From Darwinimomas sp963643215 (lineage in GTDB: Bacteria > Bacillota > Clostridia > Lachnospirales > Lachnospiraceae), in NCBI GenBank assembly GCA_963643215.1, contig CAVIJY010000002.1, positions 8,305 to 72,304 on the forward strand: DNA of 64,000 nucleotides, in the 5' to 3' direction. The stretch's first letter is position 1, and every line of letters begins with the position of its first letter. The translations under genes and the position numbers were made by a program. Positions 35,849 to 44,698 of this stretch are shown here, piece by piece. The notes beneath the pieces were generated by a model. That model did no database searches and was not told the DNA's origin. It was given only the letters and a program-made list of their open reading frames with translations.

Positions 35849-38800
35849 TCATGCGGCCGGAACCTCGATGGAGGCTCCTTTGCTCAGCTCAGTATCGTTG
35901 ATCGTCGCACTGTACGGACTTACTATCTCATCACCTCTGATAGTGATAGCCTTATCCGAGGCAGCTCTGATAGTATATTCCGACAGTTCGCTGCTCTTGT
36001 CAATAGGTTCAGCACCCATAGCCGGGTAATCCTCATCCTGTATCGATGATATTCCTCCATTGGTCAGAAGCGTCGGGTGAGATACTATGCTCACATTTGC
36101 GCCGTTTTCATCATAATAATGGTACCTGATGATCGTATCAGCGGCCGCAATATCGTGCCCGTCATCCTCGAAGTTCGTATCCTGCGTTCCTTCGTCGGCC
36201 TCCCAGTCGCTGTAGATATAGCGCTCTGCCGTCCTGGTCACAGCACCGGCATTATCCGTCGACTCCTTCGTAGTCGTCACAGTAAATGTCGTCTCCTTTG
36301 TGGTGCAGTTGTAGGTATAGACCGTAATCTTCTCCGTTTCATCCTTCGATGTTGCAGTCGCTGTCATAGTCAGCTCGTTGCCGTTTGAATCCTCCAGCAC
36401 GATGCCGTCCCCGACAAATGCTCCTGTCCCTATACCCGTGCTGCTGACCGTAAGCACAGCCCTGTCGCCGCTCCTGCTGATAGAGGCGCTCGCTACCGAG
36501 CCTGCGGCCATGACCGCGCATGCCGAGTCTGAATCCGATGTATATCCGCTGCCCGCTGCCACAAGCTGTACTCCCTTTGGATACTCATATGTATCCCTTG
36601 TGACAGTCGTGATCTCTGTCAGCTCCTGCTTTCGCAGCTCCTGAGCATTGGTCGAAAGGTCAAGATACATCAGATACCCTCCGCTGCTGCCGCTCACGCT
36701 GCCCAGTGCGTACTCGCCCGCATTTGCCGGTATCTCGAAGTAAAAGACACGATTACTGCCGTAGGAGATAGCGTCATTATATCCGATCCATTCCATATCA
36801 AATACCTTGTCCACTCTCCCGGCAGAGGACGAGTAGGTGCCGTCGCTGTACAGATACACATATACGCCTGCCTCAGCTGTCGAGTATACCTGGGCTATCT
36901 CCTTGATATCCGTGATCTCCTGTGTCGCCTCATCTCTGATTATCTGATGAAGCGTAAAAAAGCTCTTATTTCCGGAATAATATTCTCCGGCAAAGAAGTT
37001 TATATACCCGGCCTCCCGAAGATTGAAGTCTATGCAATGGCGCGGAACCTTATAGTTTGCATACTCATTGCGATCTATGACCGCCTTCGGTATCACAGCC
37101 GCATCATCCTTGGCGATGCTCGCGTCCATGAAATGAAGTCCGTATACATACGACTGTCCGCTCAGTGTCTTTAAAAACGCTGTCTTTGAGTCATCATACT
37201 TGACAAAAGTATGGCTTGTCGGAATCGTCTGTATCCCGCTGTCATTTATCGTATAAACGGAGGTAAAGGCTCCGCTGTTCTTATTGTATGAGGCGGATAT
37301 ATTGCTTATTGTGTAACCGGATACACGGATGTCTCCTGAGCTTCTCGGCCAATAACCGCTGCTCCTGTAGCTGGATCCCGATACGATATATCCGGTATTG
37401 ATATCCTTGACAGCATATCCGTTCGCCTGATTTTCAGCCGTCAGCGGCAGGTAGGTGTCCGGTACGGTTGCAGTGGCGCTCGCTGTGGTTGTGCTCTGCG
37501 TAGTGGTCGGCTTTTGAGCAGCTGTTGATATCAGTGACAGTGTCTCCGCCGGCATGTTTGCCGCCTTGAATGTAAGCACAGCCGCTTCCTCCGCAGGAGC
37601 ATATGTCGGCTCGATCTCAAAGCTTGCGTCACCTGCAGCAGAGTTCAGACGTCGATTGCTGCTGTATGACAGCCCGCTGCTGCCTACGCTCAGAACATAG
37701 TAGTAGGTTCTCCCCCAGCCCCCTCCTGAACTTGCAGAGATGTAGTAGTAGGTGGCTCCTGAGTATGTATATGCGCTCCATATGCTGTTGGATGTGCTCT
37801 GAGAGCCGGTGAGGCTCACATAATAATTTCCCCCGTATGCGTTACTTGCCAGATAAAGATAATACTCCGTTCCGTTCACATCCGTGCTGATATAGTATCC
37901 GCCTGACGCCGCTGTGACACTCCACCATGCGGCGCTGTCAATATCTGTCGTGGTGGAAAAACTGCGATTCGATGATACCGTCACATATGTTCCGTATCCG
38001 TTTGATATCACATATCCGCTTTTCCCTGCTGCCAGCACCCAGCTCCCGGACGCGTCGTCATATGCTATATAGTACCTTGTTGTAACTCCTCCGGTTGTAT
38101 AGTCACTGTACAGCCTTCCGTCATCATCTCTCGTCCATGCCGTAGCCGTGGCTGAGGTATAGTCACCTGATGCGATAAGCGTCCCGCCGTCATTGTACAG
38201 ATAATAGTCTGCTCCGCCTGCAGATGTGCTGATCACATACTTTCCGTCAGTATTTTCATATACATACCACTTCGAGGCGGTTTCGGAATCCGCTGATGCT
38301 GTCACCGAGTCTCCCGTCCCGGAGTAGACCATATAGTGCTCTCCGTCCGTGATATAGGAGCGCTTTGCTGCGGATATCAGCGTCCAGCATTGTGCAGTTT
38401 CATCATACTTCAGATAGTAGTCGGTCTCTCCGTCCGTAGTATATATACGATTGCTTTCCCGAATCCATGTCACTGCCGAGGTGCTGTCCGCAGTTATAGT
38501 CAGCTCTGTGCCGGACCGGCTCAGATAATACACTTCATCGTCTATATATGTCTCCAGCGTGCCGGAATCCGCGCCGGAAAAAACCCACTTTGTCGCCGTA
38601 TCCTCACTGTCCCCGGTTTCAATCCCCGTCACAGTGGCGTTCAGATAGTGTGTCCCGTCAGAGGCGATCACTGCGCCCACCTCCTCATGCGAATAGGTGG
38701 TATTGATGTATGTTTTGCTGACGGTAAAGTCCGCTGCACCGATCAGATAATTATACATCGTGCTCCAGCCGCTTGAGTAATGTGCGGCAAGCGTCGCCGA

Positions 38801-39982
38801 GCCGGCCTTTTCATCCGTATAATTTCGTATGTACTGCGATATGATCTGAGGATTGCTGTATGCAGTCACGCTGGTTCCGTCCGCCTGCGTGACCGTGGTC
38901 TCCGTCGCATAGTATGTGGGATTCGTGCCGTTGCTCTCCATATATTCTATACGGTTGTACAGGCTGAGCATATCAATGGAGCCGCCCCATGCGTCCCCGC
39001 TTGCCTGCGCATCCGCTCTGGAGATCATAAGACCCGGCTTCGACATCTCAATCGTCGCTACATCAAGTGTGTCCTTGTACTCGTCCTCGCAGTAGCCCAC
39101 CAGCATATAGTCGGACAGCTTGTCTGTCATGCTTTCCGAATCAAGCGCCTCTGCTCCGGTCTCGTTGCTGATGGTTCCGTCGCTTACCGCAATCTCCGCA
39201 AGAGTCCCGTTTACATAGCCTGCGGCCAGACCCGCAAGAGACCTTTGCGTTCTGGTTTCTATGACTATCCCGTCGATACGCAGGTTCTTTATCTCTGATA
39301 TGGCGCCCGAATATGTGGCACCTCCGCTATACTCGCCGACCACTCCGAACAGTCCTATGATCTCGGCCTCTTCTCCGAGATCTGTCGCGCCGTCCTTGGC
39401 CAGCTCCTCCTTGACCTGCAGCGGCATCTCCGAATCCTTGCCCGATCCGGCCTCCATATCTGTTCCGTCAGCTCTGTTGCTTATCGTCAGATTGCTGATT
39501 GTATAGCCGTTGCCGTCAAAGCTGCCAAGAAAGGGATATTCCTTTGTTCCTATGGGCGGAAGCACCCAGCCCGTCATATTAAGATCGGCCGAAAGATAAA
39601 AATAGAACGGCTGCTCATTAAAATACCCCAGATACTGCAGCCATGCCAGATTGTAGAGCTGCTCGGGCGTCTTGATCTCGTATGCCGCCGCAGTGTCGAC
39701 AGCCTTGTGCTCCTCATCCGTATATGATGTGCCGTCTGGCTTTTTGCCGAATACAGGGGATCCGTCCGCATCATAGCCTGTGACGATCTCATCCGGCTGT
39801 GATCCGTCGCCCGACTCGAAGTATCTGGCCACATAGGTTACCGATCCGGCCAGATCCACACCGGCCCTGCGGATCTCTCCGTACCAGGCCAAAGAAGCGC
39901 CGGTCGTCACGGCCAGCGCCATCAGCAGGGATATCCCTGTATATATTCGCAATATCTTCTGTCGCATCCTTTTCTGCATCAT
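35849..39982 (-). CDS. Giant SipW-dependent surface protein 2
   Basis: A 1377-residue paralogue of the downstream giant protein. Its start at 39982 (MMQKRMRQK) has AAAGGA upstream; a longer frame runs into repeat A. The signal ends TGASLAWYGEI. The N-terminal ~200 residues match the paralogue nearly perfectly. The middle (about 400-850) has many Tyr-rich repeats of the form YYLY...TSATATAWTR that may be a beta-trefoil or similar carbohydrate- or surface-binding array. The C-terminal third again resembles the paralogue. It ends 75 bases before it, so they are likely co-transcribed. Confidence 0.75.
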   Translation of the reverse strand: MMQKRMRQKILRIYTGISLLMALAVTTGASLAWYGEIRRAGVDLAGSVTYVARYFESGDGSQPDEIVTGYDADGSPVFGKKPDGTSYTDEEHKAVDTAAAYEIKTPEQLYNLAWLQYLGYFNEQPFYFYLSADLNMTGWVLPPIGTKEYPFLGSFDGNGYTISNLTISNRADGTDMEAGSGKDSEMPLQVKEELAKDGATDLGEEAEIIGLFGVVGEYSGGATYSGAISEIKNLRIDGIVIETRTQRSLAGLAAGYVNGTLAEIAVSDGTISNETGAEALDSESMTDKLSDYMLVGYCEDEYKDTLDVATIEMSKPGLMISRADAQASGDAWGGSIDMLSLYNRIEYMESNGTNPTYYATETTVTQADGTSVTAYSNPQIISQYIRNYTDEKAGSATLAAHYSSGWSTMYNYLIGAADFTVSKTYINTTYSHEEVGAVIASDGTHYLNATVTGIETGDSEDTATKWVFSGADSGTLETYIDDEVYYLSRSGTELTITADSTSAVTWIRESNRIYTTDGETDYYLKYDETAQCWTLISAAKRSYITDGEHYMVYSGTGDSVTASADSETASKWYVYENTDGKYVISTSAGGADYYLYNDGGTLIASGDYTSATATAWTRDDDGRLYSDYTTGGVTTRYYIAYDDASGSWVLAAGKSGYVISNGYGTYVTVSSNRSFSTTTDIDSAAWWSVTAASGGYYISTDVNGTEYYLYLASNAYGGNYYVSLTGSQSTSNSIWSAYTYSGATYYYISASSGGGWGRTYYYVLSVGSSGLSYSSNRRLNSAAGDASFEIEPTYAPAEEAAVLTFKAANMPAETLSLISTAAQKPTTTQSTTTASATATVPDTYLPLTAENQANGYAVKDINTGYIVSGSSYRSSGYWPRSSGDIRVSGYTISNISASYNKNSGAFTSVYTINDSGIQTIPTSHTFVKYDDSKTAFLKTLSGQSYVYGLHFMDASIAKDDAAVIPKAVIDRNEYANYKVPRHCIDFNLREAGYINFFAGEYYSGNKSFFTLHQIIRDEATQEITDIKEIAQVYSTAEAGVYVYLYSDGTYSSSAGRVDKVFDMEWIGYNDAISYGSNRVFYFEIPANAGEYALGSVSGSSGGYLMYLDLSTNAQELRKQELTEITTVTRDTYEYPKGVQLVAAGSGYTSDSDSACAVMAAGSVASASISRSGDRAVLTVSSTGIGTGAFVGDGIVLEDSNGNELTMTATATSKDETEKITVYTYNCTTKETTFTVTTTKESTDNAGAVTRTAERYIYSDWEADEGTQDTNFEDDGHDIAAADTIIRYHYYDENGANVSIVSHPTLLTNGGISSIQDEDYPAMGAEPIDKSSELSEYTIRAASDKAITIRGDEIVSPYSATINDTELSKGASIEVPAA

Positions 39983-40012
39983 GCATCTCGTCCTTTGACT
40001 ATGCGAAAGATT

Positions 40013-40087
40013 GGTTCGGGTGCACCCGAACCTTCGGTTACTCGGATTGTTTCGTGCTTCGCACTCCCACAATCCGGTCTCAATTCG
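40013..40087. repeat. Dispersed palindromic repeat A, copy 3
   Basis: Near-identical to copy 1: GGTTCGGGTGCACCCGAACC followed by CGGATTGT...ACAATCCGG. It sits between two fibre genes inside the riboswitch-2 block, so it is probably transcribed. Confidence 0.75.
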
Positions 40088-40135
40088 CGAATGCTCTACG
40101 GTAGTTGCGATCGCTTGTCTCGGTGAAGTGAGATG

Positions 40136-41056
40136 TCACTCAACCGTGACAGATGTGATGTCGGCATTAAAGTTCTCGGTTACACGCTGGTTCAGTCGTC
40201 CCGACAGAGACTGATAATTGCTGTTCAGATAAACTTCAACCAGAGCCTGTGAGTAGTCAAACTTTATGAAGAATACCGCTGTAGTGATGCCGTTGTCATA
40301 TGTGGTGGTATCATAGCCCGAGAAGTTAAATGTCAGGCTGTTTGACTTGGTTGCATCTCCAAGCTCTGTATATCTTCCGTGCGCCTCAGGAATGGCCGAA
40401 AAAAAGCTTTTTAGCTCCGGCGCGCCCTCGCCGCTCCATGTCAGCCCCTTGCAGCCCTTATATACCGTATCCGCGTCTGTCTCAGTCTCCAGTGAGGGTA
40501 TCTGCACAGCCTGAGCCGCAACTACATTAGATAGATTCAGAGCGATATTTCCCTGAGTCCAATGCTTGTCAGCATCTGTTTTCGTGTATCTCAGTCCCTC
40601 ATCATCTGTGGCATTCTTCAGATCTCCGGTGTTTTCCCGGTTCAGCGTGACTGTGATATCACCCTTGTCGGACACCTTCTGACCGGCTATGGTCAGGCGC
40701 ATGTATACGGCTGTATCCTCGTTCCTTCCGACTACGGCATCATATCCGTTCATGGAGACCTTATCTGGAGAGCTGATCACAGCTCCGGTCGCTGATATCT
40801 TTCCGTCACTGCCGGTTGTCAGCTCACCGTAGTAAAGATTGCACTCGGTGACAGCCAGCTGTGTATCATCCGATACTATGGCCGTCTCTCCTCTCTGAGC
40901 GATGCGGCCGAAGACCTGCCATGCTCCCGTCAGCGCGGCTGCCATGATCACCACCGACAGCAGCGCCAGAACAGCCAGTATTGCAGTAACGCCGCCCTTT
41001 CCTCCGGGCAGAGAAAAGGGCGGACGCTTTTTATCATTATCCTGTGAACTCTTCAT
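40136..41056 (-). CDS. SipW-dependent-type secreted protein without LEG motif
   Basis: A 306-residue protein with a 20-residue basic N-terminus, a hydrophobic helix and ALTGAWQVFG (residues 41-50), a variant of the SipW-type site. The mature part is beta-rich (LYYGELTTGSDGKISATGA, VYMRLTIAG, FFIKFDYSQALVEVYL) and lacks both PVST and LEGxDxxC motifs. It could be an accessory or anchoring subunit. The ATG at 41056 (MKSSQDND) follows GAGGAG by five bases and lies 11 bases after the previous stop. Confidence 0.7.
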   Translation of the reverse strand: MKSSQDNDKKRPPFSLPGGKGGVTAILAVLALLSVVIMAAALTGAWQVFGRIAQRGETAIVSDDTQLAVTECNLYYGELTTGSDGKISATGAVISSPDKVSMNGYDAVVGRNEDTAVYMRLTIAGQKVSDKGDITVTLNRENTGDLKNATDDEGLRYTKTDADKHWTQGNIALNLSNVVAAQAVQIPSLETETDADTVYKGCKGLTWSGEGAPELKSFFSAIPEAHGRYTELGDATKSNSLTFNFSGYDTTTYDNGITTAVFFIKFDYSQALVEVYLNSNYQSLSGRLNQRVTENFNADITSVTVE

Positions 41057-41067
41057 AATGGCTCCTC

Positions 41068-42174
41068 TCAATCACCGCCGGTTGTCGTCGGAACCACTCC
41101 AACATAGCTGACCTTCACGCTCAAGCCGATGTCATCACTGTCAGACATGCCGACCATAGCCGCGCTGTCGGTACCCTCCAGCCATACATACACCTCGACA
41201 TCCACTCCTGCTGTAGTCGCGGTGCAGAGCTTTGTGGTGCCTGCCTCATATATATGCTCTGATCCCGATGACTTTTTCCCCTCATAGTCGGCCAATCCCG
41301 CGTCTCCGACTGTTATCGCAGGACTCTCAAGCTTCCATGTCGCCGAAGAGCCTGCTGTGGTTTCCTCTACTATCGCCTTGTAGTTTGTATCTGCATCTCC
41401 GTCCGTATTACCGCTTTCGGTCTCCGCTACCGGAGCATATATGAGAAGCACATCCCCGCTTTTAATTCCTACACGAACCGCCTTTTTAAAGCTGTCCTTG
41501 CCGCTTGAGGTGCCGCTGGTATTTAAGGTTACCGTGATCGGAGCGTCCGGATTCAGATATATATCAAGATCGCCGCTTTCGGTATACAGATTGTCGCATG
41601 TATAGTAGTACGCGGTTCTTTGCTGATTCTCAAAGGCATTCGTATAAACGCCTGATACCCCGGTTGAATCAAGCTCGATCCCGCCGCCTGTAGTTATCTT
41701 CGTGAAGTCATCCGCCAGCGGCGCGGATATGTCCACCGTGGTGGTTGTGGTTGATCCCGAAGCGTCAATAGTATACCCGCCCAGTCTGAAGCTGCTCGCA
41801 TAGAACCAGTTCGTAAGATCATTGGTCGATATGGGATACAAGGCCGCTTCGATATTTCGTGTCACGCTTTCTGCATACTTCTTATCCTCATCCGCCTGAG
41901 CCTTCTCGCTTGACGGTCTGATATACAGGGACGGCGACGGAGTATCCGAGGTGATAGAGGAGTTGGCGCTTTCCACCTTTTTGTTGCTGGCAAACCACGC
42001 ACGCGAAAGAAACGCACCCGTGGACATCCCTGCCACAAGCACGCTCACCATGATGAGCATTATCTGCTGGTGCATGCGTCTGCGCAACTGCGCGACAGAC
42101 GGCACGGACTGCCCGTCCCGGACTGCCTCCTGTTCATTATCATATATGCGGTTTTTATCCCTGTTAAACAGCAT
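41068..42174 (-). CDS. SipW-dependent secreted protein, variant LEG family
   Basis: A 368-residue protein, first gene after riboswitch 2. The start at 42174 (MLFNRDKNRI) has TGAGGAA upstream; a longer frame would translate repeat B. A 36-residue charged cytoplasmic n-region precedes the helix ending FLSRAWF (residues 55-61). Family motifs are LYPISTNDLTNWF (about 110-122) and VWLEGTDSAAM (about 326-336), where the usual Cys is missing. The gene leads a block with the two giant proteins and the Cdc48-like ATPase. Confidence 0.78.
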   Translation of the reverse strand: MLFNRDKNRIYDNEQEAVRDGQSVPSVAQLRRRMHQQIMLIMVSVLVAGMSTGAFLSRAWFASNKKVESANSSITSDTPSPSLYIRPSSEKAQADEDKKYAESVTRNIEAALYPISTNDLTNWFYASSFRLGGYTIDASGSTTTTTVDISAPLADDFTKITTGGGIELDSTGVSGVYTNAFENQQRTAYYYTCDNLYTESGDLDIYLNPDAPITVTLNTSGTSSGKDSFKKAVRVGIKSGDVLLIYAPVAETESGNTDGDADTNYKAIVEETTAGSSATWKLESPAITVGDAGLADYEGKKSSGSEHIYEAGTTKLCTATTAGVDVEVYVWLEGTDSAAMVGMSDSDDIGLSVKVSYVGVVPTTTGGD

Positions 42175-42184
42175 AAAATGATTC

Positions 42185-42310
42185 CTCAAGCTCTGACCTT
42201 GGCTCATTGCTTCGCGTAACTGCGGAAAACACGCTTTGCGAGTTTTCCTCGTTATCGCGGCGTTCATCAATGTCCTGAGCAAGCTCGGACCTTGATTCAT
42301 TGCTTCGCGT
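42185..42310 (-). repeat. Dispersed repeat B, copy 3
   Basis: On the minus strand ACGCGAAGCAATGAATCAAG follows directly on the T tract of the riboswitch-2 terminator. Then come GAGCTTGCTC, the core GAACGCCGCGATAACGAGG, a hairpin GGAAAAC...GTTTTCC and a second partial ACGCGAAGCAATGAG. It occupies the leader between riboswitch and gene. Confidence 0.75.
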
Positions 42311-42356
42311 AAAAAAAATCAGCCGCTGCAAATATATATTATCTGCAACTGGCTGA
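42311..42356 (-). terminator. Expression-platform terminator of riboswitch 2
   Basis: On the minus strand CAGCC pairs with GGCTG, with an inner TGCA pair, followed by eight T. The 5' arm overlaps the 3' end of the aptamer, the expected arrangement for ligand control. Confidence 0.8.
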
Positions 42357-42408
42357 CTTATTCAAGTCCCTTTAGCTTTGCGTCACCGCTTCACAACGGC
42401 TTTGCCCC
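42343..42408 (-). ncRNA. c-di-GMP-I (GEMM-I) riboswitch 2
   Basis: The minus strand shows GGGGCAAAGCCGTTGTGAAG, CGGTGACGCAAAGCTAAAGG and GTCAGCCAGTTGC, the GEMM-I core with both stems. It heads the block with the 368-residue subunit, the giant proteins and the AAA+ ATPase. Confidence 0.93.
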
Positions 42409-42425
42409 TCTATTTGTGTATACAC

Positions 42426-42454
42426 AGTTTAACGTCACAACCGACTCTTGTCAA
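42426..42454 (-). promoter_or_regulatory. Promoter of riboswitch 2 transcript
   Basis: Consensus TTGACA (42454-42449), 17 bases, TAAACT (42431-42426). It lies just downstream of the higA stop codon. Confidence 0.8.
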
Positions 42455-42467
42455 TTATGTTTTGTTT

Positions 42468-42770
42468 TTACATCACAGCAGCTCTGTACGGTTCTATTTC
42501 CGCAATATCTTTTGCAATACTCGTTTTCAGTGCTCTTATATCAATATCATTTTGCATATCCAGAAAATATCGATCCGATACACCGAAGAATTTAGCCAGT
42601 CTCAAGGATGTGTCGGGGGTAATTCTCCTACCGCTGTTCAGGATAGCCTGTATTCTGGATACGGGAACATGAATGCCCTGAGCCAACTTATAGGCCGAAA
42701 TATTCATCGGCTCCATGAACTCTTCTTTGAGGATTTCACCCATCGCGGGCGCTTTAATATACTCAGTCAT
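42468..42770 (-). CDS. higA: HigA-type antitoxin, XRE family
   Basis: A 100-residue helix-turn-helix antitoxin starting MTEYIKAPAMGEILKEEFME, the usual HigA opening, with the HTH around YKLAQGIHVPVSRIQAILNS (about residues 26-45). It neutralises the HigB mRNA interferase and represses its own operon. As is typical of this class, the toxin gene comes first, here 42 bases upstream. AT-rich composition and position between two fibre blocks suggest acquisition. Confidence 0.93.
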   Translation of the reverse strand: MTEYIKAPAMGEILKEEFMEPMNISAYKLAQGIHVPVSRIQAILNSGRRITPDTSLRLAKFFGVSDRYFLDMQNDIDIRALKTSIAKDIAEIEPYRAAVM

Positions 42771-42812
42771 GCTTCTCCTCCCCTCCGTTTATCGCAGCAT
42801 GCCTATGCTCCG

Positions 42813-43097
42813 CTAATGATAATCAACGATTTCGACATGATAGAACTCGTTTCGTCCTTCTATCGAAAAGCAAATACGATACTGGTCATTGATTCGAATG
42901 CTGTATTGTCCTTCCCTGTCGCCATGGAGAGCCTCCAGGCGATTTGCGGGAGGAACTTTCAGATCCTCCAAGCATCCTGCATTGTCTATCATGATCAACT
43001 TTCGCAGCGCCACCCGCTGAATATCATGTGGGAGCTTCTTTGAAAAAATCTGCTGATAGATTTTCTGCGTCTCCTTGTCATTGAAGCTCTTTATCAT
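42813..43097 (-). CDS. higB: HigB-type toxin
   Basis: A 94-residue RelE/HigB-family ribosome-dependent endoribonuclease. It begins MIKSFNDKETQKIY and contains the family signature PANRLEALHGDREGQYSIRI and NDQYRICFSI, ending EIVDYH. The -10 box lies only about eight bases before the ATG and no ribosome site is visible, so the message may be nearly leaderless. It pairs with the adjacent HigA. Confidence 0.93.
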   Translation of the reverse strand: MIKSFNDKETQKIYQQIFSKKLPHDIQRVALRKLIMIDNAGCLEDLKVPPANRLEALHGDREGQYSIRINDQYRICFSIEGRNEFYHVEIVDYH

Positions 43098-43105
43098 GCA
43101 GCTAT

Positions 43106-43133
43106 ATTATACCCGTTTCGCGTGTATTTTCAA
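43106..43133 (-). promoter_or_regulatory. Promoter of higBA
   Basis: TTGAAA (43133-43128), 16 bases, perfect TATAAT (43111-43106). The expected transcription start falls within a few bases of the higB ATG. Confidence 0.75.
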
Positions 43134-43279
43134 TGGTGTGTCGCGCAGAATTTTGCATGGAATAAATGTGTTTCTATCTCATTATTCGTTGTAAAAAATG
43201 TGGTTATGCAGCGAAATTTCGTCGCAATTTTTGTGATTATATATTATACTGTGCCTATATCATAAACGGAGGTGCCCAT

Positions 43280-44578
43280 ATGTACCGTATTGCAATTGAA
43301 AAGCTATCAAAATGGAAGGAAAGCAAGCATCGCAAACCTTTGATTATCGAAGGTGCCCGGCAGGTTGGCAAGACCTGGCTGATGAAAGAATTCGGCAGAC
43401 AGGCTTATGCCGATACCGTATATATCAATTTTGACTCCAATTCCAGAATGACAGAGCTGTTTGCTTCCGATCTGGATACGGAGCGGCTGATAATGGGATT
43501 AGAGTTATATATCGGACGCAAAATTGATCCTGACAATTCATTGCTGATATTTGATGAAGTGCAGGAAGTCCCGAGAGCGCTAAGTTCACTCAAATATTTC
43601 TACGAGAACGCCCCTCAATATCACATCATGTGTGCAGGATCCCTGCTCGGCATCGCTATGCATCAGGGCACATCTTTCCCCGTAGGCAAGGTGGATTTTC
43701 TAAAGCTGTATCCTCTTTCTTTCAGGGAATTTCTGATGGCCACCGGCAAAGAGCATTACGCAGAATTACTTGTTAAACAGGATTTTAAAATGATTACAGG
43801 CTTCAAGCAGACATACATCGATGCCTTGAAGCACTATTACTTTGTCGGCGGGATGCCCGAAGCGGTACAAATTTTTGTTGAAAGTTGGGATTTTAGTGAG
43901 GTTCGCAGAATTCAAAGCGGAATCCTGGCAGCATACGAGCAGGATTTTTCCAAACATGCTCCCAATGAAATTGTTCCGAGGCTGCGCATGCTGTGGAACA
44001 GCATACCCTCGCAGCTGGCAAAAGAAAATAAGAAGTTTATCTATGGTCTTGTTCGTGAGGGTGCCAGAGCCAAAGATTATGAAACAGCAATCATGTGGCT
44101 CAGCGACTGCGGTCTCGTCCACAAGGTAAGCCGCATCAGCGCAGCGGATATCCCTTTGCGGGCACATGAGGATCTTAAAGCCTTTAAACTGTTTGTGTTG
44201 GATGTCGGACTTCTTGGCTGCATGACCGGACTGCGCCAGAGCACTTTGCTTGACGGCAATAGTCTTTTTGTAGAGTTCAAAGGCGCACTGACAGAACAGT
44301 ATGTTTATCAGCAGCTCAAAACTGTCGATGGTCTAGAGGTTTATTACTACACCAACGACAGAGGATCCTGTGAGGTGGACTTTGTCGTTGATACCGGTGA
44401 AATGATTATTCCCGTAGAGGTGAAGGCAGAAGTAAACCTGAAAGCCAAGAGTCTGAAAACCTATCGGGAGAGATTTTCTCCCGAAATTTCCGTTCGCACA
44501 TCCATGGCGGACTATAAAAAAGAGGACTGGCTCATCAATCTGCCGCTGTATGCTATAGATCAGATTGCGAATATATAG
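43280..44578 (+). CDS. ATPase with AAA_14 and DUF4143 domains
   Basis: A 432-residue P-loop ATPase of a family common in anaerobe genomes, of unknown function. The N-terminal AAA_14 domain has Walker A IIEGARQVGKTWLMKEF (about residues 22-38), Walker B SLLIFDEVQEVPRAL, and sensor HIMCAGSLLGIA. The C-terminal DUF4143 domain has a nuclease-like VEFKGALTEQYVYQQL and YYYTNDRGSCEVDFVVDTG ending with VPVEVKAE. The start at 43280 follows CGGAGGTGCCCAT. It is AT-rich, on the opposite strand and beside higBA, so probably mobile cargo. Confidence 0.88.
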   Translation: MYRIAIEKLSKWKESKHRKPLIIEGARQVGKTWLMKEFGRQAYADTVYINFDSNSRMTELFASDLDTERLIMGLELYIGRKIDPDNSLLIFDEVQEVPRALSSLKYFYENAPQYHIMCAGSLLGIAMHQGTSFPVGKVDFLKLYPLSFREFLMATGKEHYAELLVKQDFKMITGFKQTYIDALKHYYFVGGMPEAVQIFVESWDFSEVRRIQSGILAAYEQDFSKHAPNEIVPRLRMLWNSIPSQLAKENKKFIYGLVREGARAKDYETAIMWLSDCGLVHKVSRISAADIPLRAHEDLKAFKLFVLDVGLLGCMTGLRQSTLLDGNSLFVEFKGALTEQYVYQQLKTVDGLEVYYYTNDRGSCEVDFVVDTGEMIIPVEVKAEVNLKAKSLKTYRERFSPEISVRTSMADYKKEDWLINLPLYAIDQIANI

Positions 44579-44635
44579 CATGAGAATGTTTTCAAAAGAT
44601 GCACTTTGATTCTGTGAGATCGCAAAAACTGTGAG

Positions 44636-44672
44636 ATCACAAACAGGGGAGACCGCATGGCCTCCCCTGTCA
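44636..44672 (-). terminator. Terminator of the 385-residue fibre gene
   Basis: On the minus strand ACAGGGGAG pairs perfectly with CTCCCCTGT, followed by TTTGTG. It closes the riboswitch-3 transcript. Confidence 0.75.
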
Positions 44673-44698
44673 TATCATTCTATCCTGTCAGATCCTGC

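Noticed and set aside
40013..40072. N-terminal extension of giant protein 2 beginning MWECEARNNPS
   Set aside because: This would translate repeat A; the same peptide appears opposite the other repeat copies.
42185..42300. N-terminal extension of the 368-residue fibre protein, and small peptides in repeat B
   Set aside because: The frame is repeat B sequence. Similar peptides in the other copies reflect DNA identity, so there is no independent evidence of translation.
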